The notes under the pieces were generated by a model that worked only from the letters and a program-made list of their open reading frames with translations, did not search any database and was not told the origin of the DNA. The position numbers and the translations under genes were made by a program. A stretch of DNA of 64,000 nt from Neptunicella marina (GTDB lineage Bacteria > Pseudomonadota > Gammaproteobacteria > Enterobacterales > Alteromonadaceae): positions 248,001-312,000 of the forward strand of contig NZ_JACNEP010000002.1 in the NCBI RefSeq assembly GCF_014270035.1, written 5' to 3'. Shown here piece after piece: positions 8,646 through 16,790 of this stretch; position 1 is the stretch's first letter; the number at the start of each line of letters is the position of its first letter.

Positions 8646-9836
8646 TTAAATTGCTATATCTGTAGATGCTGTTATTGCTTGGACAATACCCAAAATCATT
8701 ACACCAAGTAAACAACCTACAATAAGTATCGCTATCGGCTCCATTAAAGTCAGCACTTGCTTCATACGCCTTTTACATGATGTATCATGTAATGCTGCTA
8801 CTGCATCCAACATTTCGGCAAGCTGACCGGTTTTATCACCAACTGACACTAAATTCTGAGAGGTACGAGGTACCAACCTAGCTCGTGATAGTGCCTCGGT
8901 AAAGCTCATACCTGATTCAATATCATCGATCATAACATGTGCTCTTGCCTTTCTTCGGGTGTACTCACAAGAAGCAGAAGCTAACTTTAGAGCCGCAATC
9001 AAATTAACACGAGCCAATAACATTGCAGAACATAAAGCTGCCCAACGAGCCGCATCTTGCTCTGATAACCAAGGTCCAATTACAGGTAGTTCAATCGCTA
9101 AATCTTTTAGTTTTTGCTGAACGGTCTTATTCGCAAAAAGTACAATTAAAGAAATAACAATGGCACCAACCAAACCAAACACTGTATAGGCTGAATCATT
9201 TACATAACGTCCAGCTGATAAAACTGCTGTAGCAAGAGCGGGTAAGTTTTTACCGGAATCTAGTAAATGTGAAAATTTAGGCACCACAGCAAAAAAGATA
9301 ATAAGCATCGCCGCTAAACCTGCACAAATTAATACAACAGGGTATGTAAGAGCGCTTTTAACATCACTTTTGACTGACTGCTCATAGTTAAGTTGATACG
9401 ACGCTTTACGTAATGATGTCGCAAGTTGCCCGCTCAACTCACCAGCAGCAACAAGGTGTGAAACATATTCAGGGAAAGGTAATGTAGACTCAGAAATCGC
9501 TGTAGAAAAACTTTCTCCACTTTCAATTAAACTGACAATTTTAGCAAACCCTTCAGCAAGTAAAGGGTGCTCATCATTTTGTGCAAGGGCTTTAACTGCT
9601 TCCACTAATGTTACACCCGACTCTGTCAACGTAGCCAACTCTTGTAAAGGTACAGCTAAATCAGCGACAGATACCTTTTTACCTCTTTTTTTAGATTTCA
9701 CATACGATTCAATGTGAAATACTTCAATTCTCATTTGTGCAAGTTGACGCACTGCTTCTTGTTCACTGAGGGCTTCAACCTCACCTTCCAGCCGACTGTT
9801 GGTTCCAAGCTCAATACCTTGATATTTAAACTTCAC
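8646..9836 (-). CDS. gspF: Type II secretion inner-membrane platform protein GspF
   Basis: The protein has 396 residues with the two repeated T2SSF domains and three membrane segments (about 167-187, 217-236 and 366-388). Family motifs seen include LATLTESGVTLVEAVKAL and the second-copy SVGDKTGQLAEML. The start is a GTG that overlaps the gspE stop (GTGA), with a GAGGA ribosome site in the end of gspE. It couples the ATPase to pseudopilus assembly. A prepilin peptidase is not in the window, so one must be supplied from elsewhere, for example PilD. Confidence 0.93.
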   Translation of the reverse strand: MKFKYQGIELGTNSRLEGEVEALSEQEAVRQLAQMRIEVFHIESYVKSKKRGKKVSVADLAVPLQELATLTESGVTLVEAVKALAQNDEHPLLAEGFAKIVSLIESGESFSTAISESTLPFPEYVSHLVAAGELSGQLATSLRKASYQLNYEQSVKSDVKSALTYPVVLICAGLAAMLIIFFAVVPKFSHLLDSGKNLPALATAVLSAGRYVNDSAYTVFGLVGAIVISLIVLFANKTVQQKLKDLAIELPVIGPWLSEQDAARWAALCSAMLLARVNLIAALKLASASCEYTRRKARAHVMIDDIESGMSFTEALSRARLVPRTSQNLVSVGDKTGQLAEMLDAVAALHDTSCKRRMKQVLTLMEPIAILIVGCLLGVMILGIVQAITASTDIAI

Positions 9837-11542
9837 TCCTGATCCTCACCGGTATGACAAACACGCAAAACCTCGTCAACTGTGGTAATACCTCTAGCCG
9901 CCTTGAGCAATCCATCATCAAACAATGAACGATTACCTGAGTTCTTAGAATGCTCTCTAATTTGGGAAACAGGCGCCCGTTGAGTAATCAATTCTTTCAT
10001 TTTCAAGTCAACGGGCACCAATTCGTATATACCGATACGACCTTTGTAACCTCGACCGTGACAACTTGAACAACCAACCGGCTTTCTCCAATTGCCTTGC
10101 ATACCTTCTTTGAGAAATGAAGGGGGGTCTGTTGGCTCGCTGCATAACTCACATAATTTACGAACCAGTCGTTGAGCTTGAACGCCTTGAATTGTTGCAG
10201 CTGTAAGATAAGGTTCGACACCAATATCAGCAAGCCTCGGGAAGACTGAACAAGCATCGTTTGTATGGAGTGTCGATAACACCAGATGCCCTGTAAGCGA
10301 TGACTGTACAGCAATATCCGCTGTTTCTTTATCCCTAATTTCGCCCACCATGATCACATCAGGATCTTGACGTAAAAAAGTTCTTAAGGCCTTGGCAAAG
10401 GTATAACCAATATCAGGCCGAGCTTGAACCTGAGTAATCCCATCCAACTGAAACTCAACAGGATCTTCAACAGTGACTATTTTTTCCTGTCCGGTTTTAA
10501 TATCAGCAAGTAATCCGTAAAGAGTTGTCGATTTCCCAGAACCTGTTGGCCCAGTGACCAATACAATTCCATTACTCAACGCCCCCCATTCCCGAATAAG
10601 TTGCAAATGGTCTTGTTCAAAGCCCAACCCTTCCAGTTTTAATTCATCACGCTTTTTCGGCAGTAGTCGAAGTACAATTGATTCACCATGAACATCAGGA
10701 GCTGTTGATACCCTTACATCAAATTCCCGATTGTTTGCTCGCGTAGTAAATCTGCCATCTTGAGGCAATCGTCTTTCGGCAATATCAAGCTCTGACAAAA
10801 GTTTAATTCGTGAAGCAATGGCTTGAAATCGAGCCATTGGCTGTTGCATGAATTCAGTCATTCTGCCATCTACACGAAACCTTACAACCATATGCAGGTT
10901 TCCCGGTTCGATATGAATATCTGACGAGTCAGCCTGTACAGCCCGCTCAACGATACTATTAACTAAATTCACCACTGGTGCTTCCTCGGCTAACGCCGCA
11001 ATATCGGATGTCGAATTGCCAAATAATTCAGACACAGCCCTCTCTCGGTTAACATCGTCAGAGATATTGGCAGCCATTGCAGGAGTTACTAAGTGAAAAT
11101 ACACGTCCTTATCGTGGGTCAGCGTTTTTATAACTGACATCTCAAAACTTGCATCGGGCTTAGAGATGTAAATACAAACGGATTGATCGTCAACTGTTAT
11201 ATAGACGTTTCGCTCAAGACACCAATCAATGCTCAATCCAAAATGCTGGCAGGCATCTATAATTGAAGGGGCAAGAGGACATTGCGAAACATTCTCAATA
11301 AGCTCCCACCTTAATTCGCGCGAAAGTGCCATATACAGGGAATCTTCCCCGCAACAGCCTAAACGTCCAATAGATTCAATCACACCACAATTCAGTTGTT
11401 CCATAGTTTTGTTAATGGCAACAACATCATTGTTTGAAATTAATTTGGATTGAAGAAGGCTTTCAATCAGACTTTTGTTTAGTGAACTAGTGTCAATCTG
11501 AAATTGATTTTTCAAAATTTTCGTGTTGTCCGGTTGCTGCAT
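9833..11542 (-). CDS. gspE: Type II secretion ATPase GspE
   Basis: The protein has 569 residues. A ~150-residue N-terminal part fits the T2SSE N-domain. The ATPase core has Walker A GPTGSGKSTTLYG at 331-343, an Asp box, Walker B PDVIMVGEIRD, a His-box region (STLHTND), and the four-cysteine zinc motif of secretion ATPases (CELC near 465 and CSSC near 490). It is the first gene of the minus-strand arm and starts 99 bases from the divergent gspL-like gene. The tetracysteine motif also occurs in PilB-type ATPases, but the G-H-I-J-K context makes a type II secretion role clear. Confidence 0.94.
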   Translation of the reverse strand: MQQPDNTKILKNQFQIDTSSLNKSLIESLLQSKLISNNDVVAINKTMEQLNCGVIESIGRLGCCGEDSLYMALSRELRWELIENVSQCPLAPSIIDACQHFGLSIDWCLERNVYITVDDQSVCIYISKPDASFEMSVIKTLTHDKDVYFHLVTPAMAANISDDVNRERAVSELFGNSTSDIAALAEEAPVVNLVNSIVERAVQADSSDIHIEPGNLHMVVRFRVDGRMTEFMQQPMARFQAIASRIKLLSELDIAERRLPQDGRFTTRANNREFDVRVSTAPDVHGESIVLRLLPKKRDELKLEGLGFEQDHLQLIREWGALSNGIVLVTGPTGSGKSTTLYGLLADIKTGQEKIVTVEDPVEFQLDGITQVQARPDIGYTFAKALRTFLRQDPDVIMVGEIRDKETADIAVQSSLTGHLVLSTLHTNDACSVFPRLADIGVEPYLTAATIQGVQAQRLVRKLCELCSEPTDPPSFLKEGMQGNWRKPVGCSSCHGRGYKGRIGIYELVPVDLKMKELITQRAPVSQIREHSKNSGNRSLFDDGLLKAARGITTVDEVLRVCHTGEDQE

Positions 11543-11573
11543 ATAACTTGTCTACAAAGATTGTAAAGAAGCA

Positions 11574-11602
11574 TTAAACATTCAAATTTAATGAGTTATA
11601 TT
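11574..11602 (+). promoter_or_regulatory. Candidate promoter of the gspL-M-C-D arm
   Basis: TTAAAC and TATATT are separated by 17 bases, ending 39 bases before the ATG at 11642, in the only gap between the two divergent gsp arms. The -35 match is poor. The 99-base gap must hold both promoters, so the arms are likely controlled together. Confidence 0.3.
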
Positions 11603-11641
11603 ACACCATAGAAAATTTAAAAATGAAGTGATTTTAACTTA

Positions 11642-12571
11642 ATGCCCTCTTTTGTAACTCAATTAAAACATTTTAAAGATCGCGGCTTTGATATGTTAAA
11701 TAAACTATTCTGGCCGGTGGCGGAAAATACTGACCAAGACTCGATTAGTTTTTATACATTTAAAGCAAAACCAAACTATTTGAAATCGGGAGAGGATAAA
11801 AAATGGATTGCCTTGCAAATAAAAACGCTGTCGCCATTTGCACAAGGGGATCACTATGTTTACTTGAGCAAAATTGGAGTACACATCTGGTTTGCCCGAA
11901 GTACCTTAAATGGTACACCTGAAACAGCGGCACAAATAAAATTACCTGATGGCGAGCATTGGATAAAAGGTCAGAAAAACAACTATCATCAAATTTGGAA
12001 AAACGGCGTAATGACCGAATGCACGATAGACATGAACACTACGTCACCTAGTAAACCTATTCAATTCCCATCATCAAGCAGTGGATGGGCTGTGCAAAGA
12101 AAACTGGATAAAGCTGTCAAAAAGCCACTGTTTTGGTTTTTGACTTTATGTTTAGTATTATGCTCGGCTGCATTGTGGGCAATTGTTGGGCTTATCACGG
12201 CAACAGTTCAGGCAGAAATTGTAGACCGGGAAAATCAAGCATTGTCGCTTGATTTAGGCGATAAACTGAACATACAAACTCAATACCGGACTAATCAGCA
12301 ATCGATTAAAAAAATACAATCCTGGCAAACTGAAAACGGCTATTTTCCAGAAAGTTTTGCTGTTGTCGCCAGAGAATTGTCTAAATTGGGTAGTTGGAAA
12401 CTTAACCAAATCACATGGCAAAACAAAAGATTAGAAGTCGAGTTTTCTACAAAAAAAATGGACATAAGTAGTTTAATAGAACAAGTAGAAAAACAAGCAT
12501 TAGTGGCTCAGGTTAATATCCGTCCTCATAATGCACAAGATACATGGGTTCTGGAGATCCAAATAAAATGA
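11642..12571 (+). CDS. GspL-like inner-membrane protein, short cytoplasmic domain
   Basis: The protein has 309 residues: a cytoplasmic part to about 160, one membrane helix (163-188, FWFLTLCLVLCSAALWAIVG), and a ~120-residue periplasmic part with a coiled segment followed by a ferredoxin-like pattern (SKLGSWKLNQITWQNKRLEV). This is the architecture of GspL/PilN, but the cytoplasmic domain is well under the ~230 residues usual for GspL. It opens the plus-strand arm and overlaps the gspM-like gene by four bases (ATGA). GspL anchors GspE to the membrane; that role here follows from position and topology rather than sequence identity. Confidence 0.65.
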   Translation: MPSFVTQLKHFKDRGFDMLNKLFWPVAENTDQDSISFYTFKAKPNYLKSGEDKKWIALQIKTLSPFAQGDHYVYLSKIGVHIWFARSTLNGTPETAAQIKLPDGEHWIKGQKNNYHQIWKNGVMTECTIDMNTTSPSKPIQFPSSSSGWAVQRKLDKAVKKPLFWFLTLCLVLCSAALWAIVGLITATVQAEIVDRENQALSLDLGDKLNIQTQYRTNQQSIKKIQSWQTENGYFPESFAVVARELSKLGSWKLNQITWQNKRLEVEFSTKKMDISSLIEQVEKQALVAQVNIRPHNAQDTWVLEIQIK

Positions 12572-13149
12572 CGAGAATCCAAACAATTCTAAATTCACCC
12601 GTCATGCAGGAATTTAAACGCAACTTAAGATTGCAGTGGTTACTTTTGTTAGTCATTGCAATATTAGGTTTATCCGCCACAAAAGCTCTGTTTGATAAGG
12701 TCGAGACAAGCAAACAGACAGTAAGCCAACAATTAACGTTATTAAGTCGGTTAAAACTGGCCGCAAGTGTGCCATTAGAAAACACCAAAATTGAGGTTGT
12801 CGATAAATTGTTAATGACACATCTCGAAAGAATTCCTGCAGTAGCATCTTCAAGCATCGCTGAAGCGAAAGCGCTGGAAGATGTTGAAAAAAAAATAGGT
12901 ATATTATTAAAAAGAAAACGAATAAATTTACTAGGTTCAGACCTAATTGAACTTCCATCCACCAATTTATGGTCAGTTAGACTGGAAATCGCAGGACAAC
13001 TTACACCTGAAGACTTTATTAAGTTCATCGAACATTTTGACATTAATTCAGAAAACATGCGCATATCTTCATTACAGTATTCACCAAAAACCTCAAACTC
13101 TATCTCCATTGTTATAGATATCTTATACAAGAGAGAGGCGAATGAATAA
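12568..13149 (+). CDS. GspM-like inner-membrane protein
   Basis: An ATG at 12544 opens the frame, but the start at 12568 forms an ATGA overlap with the previous stop and has GGAG ten bases upstream. The product is 193 residues: a short cytoplasmic tail, a membrane helix (LQWLLLLVIAILGLSATKAL, about 22-41), a heptad-rich segment, and a C-terminal alpha/beta domain. This is the GspM plan. Sequence identity to named GspM proteins is not obvious, so the call depends on its place between the gspL-like and gspC-like genes. Confidence 0.6.
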   Translation: MTRIQTILNSPVMQEFKRNLRLQWLLLLVIAILGLSATKALFDKVETSKQTVSQQLTLLSRLKLAASVPLENTKIEVVDKLLMTHLERIPAVASSSIAEAKALEDVEKKIGILLKRKRINLLGSDLIELPSTNLWSVRLEIAGQLTPEDFIKFIEHFDINSENMRISSLQYSPKTSNSISIVIDILYKREANE

Positions 13150-13630
13150 AAAGTTATTCGTTATTTTAACAAGTTGGGGTTTATCGCTAATGTTGCTCTC
13201 AATTTTATTCAACACTCAACAGTATAAAATACCCCTCTCAGAAGCCGCTAGATCAGAAATGAATCTAACACATAAATATGATATTGATTGGAAAGCAATT
13301 CTAAATGAGGTAGCCCAATTTAAAACCATTAGCCAAGTAGATAAAATTGATGAAAAACCCATCGCAGTAAAGGCTAAAATCAGTGATAGCCGAATTATCG
13401 CAATTGTTGCCGATACAAAAAGGTCGATATCAATTTTAAAAGCTAAAGAACAAAATGTAATAACACTTGGAGTTGGGGACTCCTGGTTAACGCCGTGGGT
13501 TTTGCAAGATATTTTCCCAGACCGTGTGGTTTGGTTTAATTCTGAAAACAATGAAACATTCGAACAATTCATATTCGAATCAGTACCCATTCCTACAAAA
13601 TCTTCCAGCAAGAAAAAACGTGGACAGTAA
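13142..13630 (+). CDS. Short GspC-like protein without PDZ domain
   Basis: The protein has 162 residues: an N-terminal membrane helix (KLFVILTSWGLSLMLLSILF), a linker, and a domain at about 78-150 resembling the homology region of GspC (AIVADTKRSISILKAKEQ, then GVGDSW, then DRVVWFNSENNETFEQF). In GspC this region binds the N0 domain of the secretin. The protein ends in a basic tail and has no PDZ or coiled-coil module, so it is about half the usual length of GspC. It overlaps the gspM-like gene by eight bases and lies seven bases before gspD. GspP-type short clamps are an alternative name for this architecture. Confidence 0.6.
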   Translation: MNKKLFVILTSWGLSLMLLSILFNTQQYKIPLSEAARSEMNLTHKYDIDWKAILNEVAQFKTISQVDKIDEKPIAVKAKISDSRIIAIVADTKRSISILKAKEQNVITLGVGDSWLTPWVLQDIFPDRVVWFNSENNETFEQFIFESVPIPTKSSSKKKRGQ

Positions 13631-13636
13631 TCGAGA

Positions 13637-15790
13637 ATGCATCCAAAAAACCAAGTTAAAAATAGATTAAAACATTTGTGTTTGTTAATAGTGGCAAGCG
13701 TGAATTTAAGTTCATGTGCTCAATTTCGAGGGCCAGCTTATGAAGCGGCCAAGCATGATAATAAAATATTTAGCACCCCTCTTCGCGCTCCCAAGAAATT
13801 TGCCCAAGATGTTTCTACCATTCATGAAGGTACAGAACAAAACAATCAATACAGTGAGCTACAAGTATTTAAAACACCAAGTTTAACGATAGAGCAAGCA
13901 GAAGAACATGCTAGAGATATTGTTATGCCTTATTTGCCTGACACGCAAGTCAGTCGATTGAGCTTTAACAATTTACCCGTTGGCGCTTTTATCAATGAAG
14001 TTTTTGGTAATCAACTAGGCTTAAATTTTGTAGTTGAACCAAGTGTTAAAAATACACCTGACCTCATTACAATGCGCATAACGAAACCAGTAAGTCAAAA
14101 AGATTTATACGCTTTAGCGACACAAACATTGAAATCTTATGGAGTAACAACTTCTTTAAAAGATAACGTGCTAATTTTTAACTTTTCTGAGTCTACTGCC
14201 GGTAATGAAACTCCAATATTGGTTAGCGGGAGGGCATTACCTGAAGTCCCCTCCAGTAGCCGCCCTATTTTTTATATATATCCTTTAACGTCTGTGACAA
14301 CGCCAATGGTACGTAGCTGGATTGCACCGATGTTCCCTCGCAAAGAATTAGAAATTAAAGAAGATATAACGAGAAATGCGTTGATATTTGTTGGCTCACA
14401 GAGGACGGTCGAACAAGCATTAGCTGCAACTCGATTACTGGATAAGCCAACAATGGCAGGAATGGATAGTCGAATCTTAAAACCTAGTTTAAGCAATGTA
14501 ACTGATATGGCGAGCAACCTTGAGCAAGTATTGAAGTCTGAAGGATATTCAGTAAAACAAGGAGACGGTAATGCCGCAATCAGATTATTACCTTTGGAAA
14601 GTGTTGGGCAATTAATTATTTTCGCTAAATCAGATGCAGTGCTTCAACACATTATTGAGTGGGCAAGACAGCTTGAAAAACGTCAGTATAACAAAGTAGA
14701 AAATGGGCTTTTTAGTTACCAAGCTCAGAGTACTCCAGCCGTTCATATTGTTGAAGTATTAAACAGTTTAGGGGTTGCAAATTATACAAGCATTGACAGA
14801 CCTGACTCACAAAGTTCTTCCATGGGTGCAACTGGAACAACAAACAGTAACAGCAACATAAAACGTTCAAATCTAACTCAGAATAGTGATGCAAAAGGTA
14901 GATATGCTGTCGATCAACAGCTGAACACTATTTTATATAGCGGAAGCAGTAAAGACTGGTTGCAAATTCTGCCGATTATAAAAAAACTTGATCGCCCAGC
15001 CCCTTCAGTGATGGTTGAAGTTATCCTTGCAGAGGTAACACTAACAGATAATGAGGAATCCGGCTTGGAGTGGGCAGCCAATGCTGCGTTAGGTAAATTT
15101 GACTTAGGTTTCGGCACATTGGATAAATTAGCTCTTGGAGGGAAAGGTTTTAATCTTAATTTAGATAGCCCAAGTAGCACCAGAGCAATGCTTAATGCAT
15201 TTTATACCAATGATAAAGCCAATATTCGTTCTCGCCCAAGATTAATGGTTAAAAGTGGTGGGGAGGCTTCTATTGAAGTAGGTAATGAAATACCAATTAT
15301 TACATCAAATAGCCAAAGCACCACAAGCGAAAATGCACCTGTCATTCAAAATATTACATATCGCAATACAGGTATTCTGCTTGACATAAAACCGACAGTC
15401 CACGCGTCCGGCTTTGTTGATATAGATATCAGTCAAGAGCTGAGTGAGCAAGGTGATGGATCTATAGGTGGCTCTCCAATAATTCTGAATCGTAGCTTAA
15501 AAACCACAGTGACACTCCGAGATGGAGGTTCAGTGTTACTGGGTGGTTTAATTTCATCAACTACATCAAAAGGTCAACAAGGCGTTCCCGTTTTAGGCAA
15601 ATTACCATTAATTGGAAATCTTTTTTCTACCGACAAAAACAGTCAAGTGAGAACTGAACTGATGATTATGATTATTCCCTATGTTCTTAATTCTCCAGAT
15701 GAGGCAGAGAGGCTTACAGATGACTTACAAAAAGCACGTATCGACAATTTAGCTATTGATATAGTTCCACAAGAAAGTTCATCGAAATAA
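13637..15790 (+). CDS. gspD: Type II secretion secretin GspD, lipoprotein form
   Basis: The protein has 717 residues. The N-terminus is a lipoprotein signal with lipobox LSSC, Cys27 being the acylated residue. N0-N3 domains follow from about 85 to 460, with a Ser/Asn-rich insert near 390-420. The C-terminal secretin domain carries the family signature VPVLGKLPLIGNLFST at about 650-665 and the beta-barrel segment GGSVLLGGLIS. Liposecretins such as HxcQ reach the outer membrane without a pilotin, which fits the absence of a gspS gene here. It forms the outer-membrane pore of the system encoded by the flanking genes. Confidence 0.93.
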   Translation: MHPKNQVKNRLKHLCLLIVASVNLSSCAQFRGPAYEAAKHDNKIFSTPLRAPKKFAQDVSTIHEGTEQNNQYSELQVFKTPSLTIEQAEEHARDIVMPYLPDTQVSRLSFNNLPVGAFINEVFGNQLGLNFVVEPSVKNTPDLITMRITKPVSQKDLYALATQTLKSYGVTTSLKDNVLIFNFSESTAGNETPILVSGRALPEVPSSSRPIFYIYPLTSVTTPMVRSWIAPMFPRKELEIKEDITRNALIFVGSQRTVEQALAATRLLDKPTMAGMDSRILKPSLSNVTDMASNLEQVLKSEGYSVKQGDGNAAIRLLPLESVGQLIIFAKSDAVLQHIIEWARQLEKRQYNKVENGLFSYQAQSTPAVHIVEVLNSLGVANYTSIDRPDSQSSSMGATGTTNSNSNIKRSNLTQNSDAKGRYAVDQQLNTILYSGSSKDWLQILPIIKKLDRPAPSVMVEVILAEVTLTDNEESGLEWAANAALGKFDLGFGTLDKLALGGKGFNLNLDSPSSTRAMLNAFYTNDKANIRSRPRLMVKSGGEASIEVGNEIPIITSNSQSTTSENAPVIQNITYRNTGILLDIKPTVHASGFVDIDISQELSEQGDGSIGGSPIILNRSLKTTVTLRDGGSVLLGGLISSTTSKGQQGVPVLGKLPLIGNLFSTDKNSQVRTELMIMIIPYVLNSPDEAERLTDDLQKARIDNLAIDIVPQESSSK

Positions 15791-15887
15791 CTATTTAGTA
15801 AGAATTCGGTGTAAAACGACATGTAACAGATTATACGTCGGTTACTATTGAAGTTACTTTTGAAAAATAAAATACAGGCTTAATTAA

Positions 15888-16352
15888 ATGAGAAAACTTA
15901 TTTCTTTTACGGCTGCATCACTTCTTTTAGTACAAAGTTTATCGGTTTTTGCAACTAAAACTAATGAATCTTCAAATCCAGTTAAAATGAATGGTTTTGA
16001 ATGTGCCAATGAAGTTTTAGACGTAGTAGGACTGCTCGGCAGAGGAGATGATTTTCCTCAATTTTTAGCATCAGATATTGAAGCAGAGTTAAAACGTCAA
16101 GATAATAATTCGATCTTGGGTTATGTGAAGTGTGTAGGGAAACCAGAATTAAAAGCAGCAACCAAGCAGAGTATGGTAAATGGTGAGTATCAAAATATTA
16201 TTACAAAATTTTCTTTAACCTTTCCTTTAAAGCTCAAAGTCAAGAATGGTAAAAAGACGCTTTTTATTAACGTATCACAAAATTATGTAGTGAATAATTT
16301 TGACCAGCCAGATAAACGGACAGTTACGCAAAACTTTATAGTTGAGCAATAA
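15888..16352 (+). CDS. Small secreted protein, function unknown
   Basis: The protein has 154 residues with a signal peptide (MRKLISFTAASLLLVQSLSVFA, cleavage near FA/TKT). The mature part holds two cysteines (FECANE and YVKCVG) that could pair, and a beta-strand-rich C-terminal half (KFSLTFPLKLKVKNGKKTLF). I do not recognise the family. It lies 97 bases after gspD and directly before a terminator, so it may be transcribed with the secretion genes. A periplasmic helper or a secreted substrate would both fit; neither is shown. Confidence 0.6.
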   Translation: MRKLISFTAASLLLVQSLSVFATKTNESSNPVKMNGFECANEVLDVVGLLGRGDDFPQFLASDIEAELKRQDNNSILGYVKCVGKPELKAATKQSMVNGEYQNIITKFSLTFPLKLKVKNGKKTLFINVSQNYVVNNFDQPDKRTVTQNFIVEQ

Positions 16353-16380
16353 AGTCACTTAAGTTCTAACCTATAAAAAG

Positions 16381-16402
16381 CTGGGATTTCCCAGTTTTTT
16401 TT
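16381..16402 (+). terminator. Rho-independent terminator of the plus-strand gsp arm
   Basis: A CTGGG/CCCAG stem with an ATTT loop is followed by eight T and preceded by an A run. It lies 29 bases after the stop of the small secreted protein and ends the plus-strand transcript. Confidence 0.85.
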
Positions 16403-16790
16403 ATTGGCAACTCAAAACTATCTCCGATGGAGGTGGTGAGCGTTTTTTTAAGGCTTTGCGTTGATGAAGCCCATACTACAACTCGTTTTGTTTGTTAGTA
16501 GCAAATGAAAAGGCGAAATAGCATTCGCCGATATGAATCCGCATCACACGCATTTTATCGCTATCTATATCACATCATGTAAACACAAGAGTACAGGTAC
16601 AAAATATTGACCGATAAAGTAGGAAAGGATTTTTACCGCAGTATTTATGTTTAAAAGGCAGGTCTATTCACCCATAGAGGATCACATAGTAAAAGCCACC
16701 TTCAGTGAAGGTGGCATGTTACTTACTTATTCACGTTAAATTCATTGAATGATGTTAATTGGGCTTTCCATACTTGGAAAGCCTCTCTGG
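16403..16790. other. Gene-free gap with two strong inverted repeats
   Basis: There is no convincing coding frame in these 388 bases between convergent transcripts. Two perfect inverted repeats are visible on the side of the minus-strand gene: GGCTTTCCA/TGGAAAGCC with a 4-base loop at 16762-16783, and GCCACCTTC/GAAGGTGGC with a 3-base loop at 16695-16715. The rest (16403-16690) shows nothing I recognise; several stops in every frame make a decayed gene possible but unproven. Confidence 0.5.
16691..16715 (-). terminator. Probable terminator of the giant secreted-protein gene
   Basis: A 9-bp perfect stem (GCCACCTTC and GAAGGTGGC, 3-base loop) is followed on the minus strand by TTTTACT. It lies 75 bases after the stop at 16791. 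The T run is short, so strength is uncertain; the nearer repeat at 16762-16783 may protect the 3' end. Confidence 0.6.

Noticed and set aside
12513-13130. Minus-strand open frame of 205 codons over the gspM-like gene
   Set aside because: It lies wholly antisense to a well-coupled gsp gene, has no ribosome site, and its product has no recognisable pattern.
16403-16690. Possible insertion-sequence or gene remnant
   Set aside because: No inverted terminal repeats, target duplication or transposase-like peptide could be recognised; all frames are broken.
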